Shown piece after piece: positions 63,545-64,000 of a stretch of DNA of 64,000 nt. The DNA lies in contig CACAIE010000004.1 in the NCBI GenBank assembly GCA_902532475.1, positions 1 through 64,000 on the forward strand, given 5' to 3'. Each line of letters starts with the position of its first letter. Positions within the stretch are counted from its first letter, which is position 1. Both the position numbers and the translations under genes were made by a program. A model generated the notes under the pieces. That model made no database searches and was not told where the DNA came from. It saw nothing but the letters and a program-made list of their open reading frames with translations. Origin of the DNA: an uncultured SAR116 cluster alpha proteobacterium. GTDB lineage: Bacteria > Pseudomonadota > Alphaproteobacteria > Puniceispirillales > GCA-002684695.

Positions 63545-64000
63545 TCATTTATGCTTCTCTGATGGAAAGAGCCAGTCTTCGAAAATACTCATTAGGCTTA
63601 GAGTCAAACCAGCAATAGCAAGTATTGAAACAATCGTCGCAAACATTTTGTCGTAACGTGCAATAAATCTGTTGTAAGTTATCAGATCGCCAATACCCGT
63701 CGGTGTTATCAGCAATTCAGCCAGGACAATGCCAATAAAGGCCCCTGAAACACCAAGTCTCAGTCCAGCAAAAATCATTTTTTGAGCCGAAGGAAGTATA
63801 ACAAAAAGTATTGTATCAACTCGCGAAGCTAGAAAACTTTTTGACATTTCTAATAGCGATGGGTTTGTAGCTTGAATACCCTTGTATGAATTGAGCGCAA
63901 CAAGTGGCATACCTAAAATCACTATAGCCACTACTTTTGCAGTATCACTTATTCCATAAATATAAGTTAACATAGGAATGAGGGCAGAAACAGGAGCCGT
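63545..64000 (-). CDS. ABC transporter permease, second subunit (5' truncated by window end)
   Basis: The frame is open to base 64000: codons before the first internal ATG read TAPVSALIP, so the gene starts outside the window. The visible 151 residues hold the C-terminal half of a TauC/SsuC-type permease: LVALNSYKGIQATNPSLLEMSKSF and the EAA-like segment VDTILFVILPSAQKMIFAGL, then GAFIGIVLAELLITPTGIGDLI and a last helix. It is 22 nt upstream of the ATPase gene in the same operon and is distinct in sequence from the permease at 61953-62753. Confidence 0.88.
   Translation of the reverse strand, partial: TAPVSALIPMLTYIYGISDTAKVVAIVILGMPLVALNSYKGIQATNPSLLEMSKSFLASRVDTILFVILPSAQKMIFAGLRLGVSGAFIGIVLAELLITPTGIGDLITYNRFIARYDKMFATIVSILAIAGLTLSLMSIFEDWLFPSEKHK

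Noticed and set aside
1-64000. CRISPR arrays, insertion sequences, prophage genes, rRNA
   Set aside because: No regularly spaced repeats, transposase, integrase, phage structural gene or rRNA-like sequence was seen.

Overview
The window is an AT-rich chromosome segment from what looks like a streamlined, probably marine, alphaproteobacterium. The assignment rests on gene order: ntrB-ntrC-ntrY-ntrX-trkA-hfq-hflX, tpiA-secG-pyrG-kdsA-eno-ftsB-pdhA-pdhB-pdhC-lpd-lipA-coq10, mfd-sdhE next to recG and DUF502, and rlpA-dacA-tmk-holB-metG-tatD. A fused ispDF and an E1-beta subunit with its own lipoyl domain agree. Genes are packed with 0-20 nt gaps, many ATGA, TAATG or TGATG overlaps, and several convergent pairs that abut or overlap. 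I cannot name the genus.

Layout. 1-4830 (+): tail of a DMT-type exporter, then an acetylpolyamine amidohydrolase-like deacetylase, a class III aminotransferase, an MDR oxidoreductase and an alpha/beta hydrolase, a possible (acetyl)polyamine catabolic cluster. 4962-12950 (-): housekeeping run of a metallo-hydrolase, tatD, metG, holB, tmk, dacA, rlpA and mltB. 13043-13132: tRNA-Ser(UGA), followed by a two-gene islet (alpha/beta hydrolase and luciferase-like oxidoreductase) whose base composition is far richer in G+C than its surroundings. 15481-18773: a DUF2652 protein with a TTG start, a secreted trio (subtilisin-like lipoprotein, small lipoprotein, putative outer-membrane protein) and a DsbA-like protein. 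18770-29351: mfd-sdhE, recG, DUF502, mazG, a beta-hydroxyacid dehydrogenase, an inositol-phosphatase-family enzyme, hflX and hfq. 29416-36845 (-): trkA and the two Ntr two-component systems. 36995-50064: ispDF, coq10, lipA, the pyruvate dehydrogenase complex, ftsB, eno, kdsA, pyrG, secG and tpiA. 50173-53520 (+): ppiD-like foldase and trpE. 53521-59337: EamA transporter, unknown membrane protein, a class IV aminotransferase resembling (R)-amine transaminases, and a TAXI-type TRAP transporter. 59842-64000: accessory-looking region of different base composition with an arylmalonate decarboxylase/maleate isomerase-family enzyme, an unusual SDR, a tRNA-Asp 3' fragment and a taurine/nitrate-type ABC transporter running off the window.

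Best leads. NtrC has no sigma-54-contacting GAFTGA loop and has lost the Walker-B glutamate, and NtrX also lacks GAFTGA, so nitrogen control here probably does not work through sigma-54. A degenerate tRNA-Asp 3' half at 61717-61757 may be a relic attachment site inside a transferred segment. The GC-rich islet beside tRNA-Ser, the class IV transaminase, the decarboxylase-like racemase-family enzyme, the SDR without Tyr-x-x-x-Lys, the split secreted protease operon and a perfect intercistronic hairpin in the TRAP operon are further leads. I found no CRISPR array, integrase, transposase or prophage gene.
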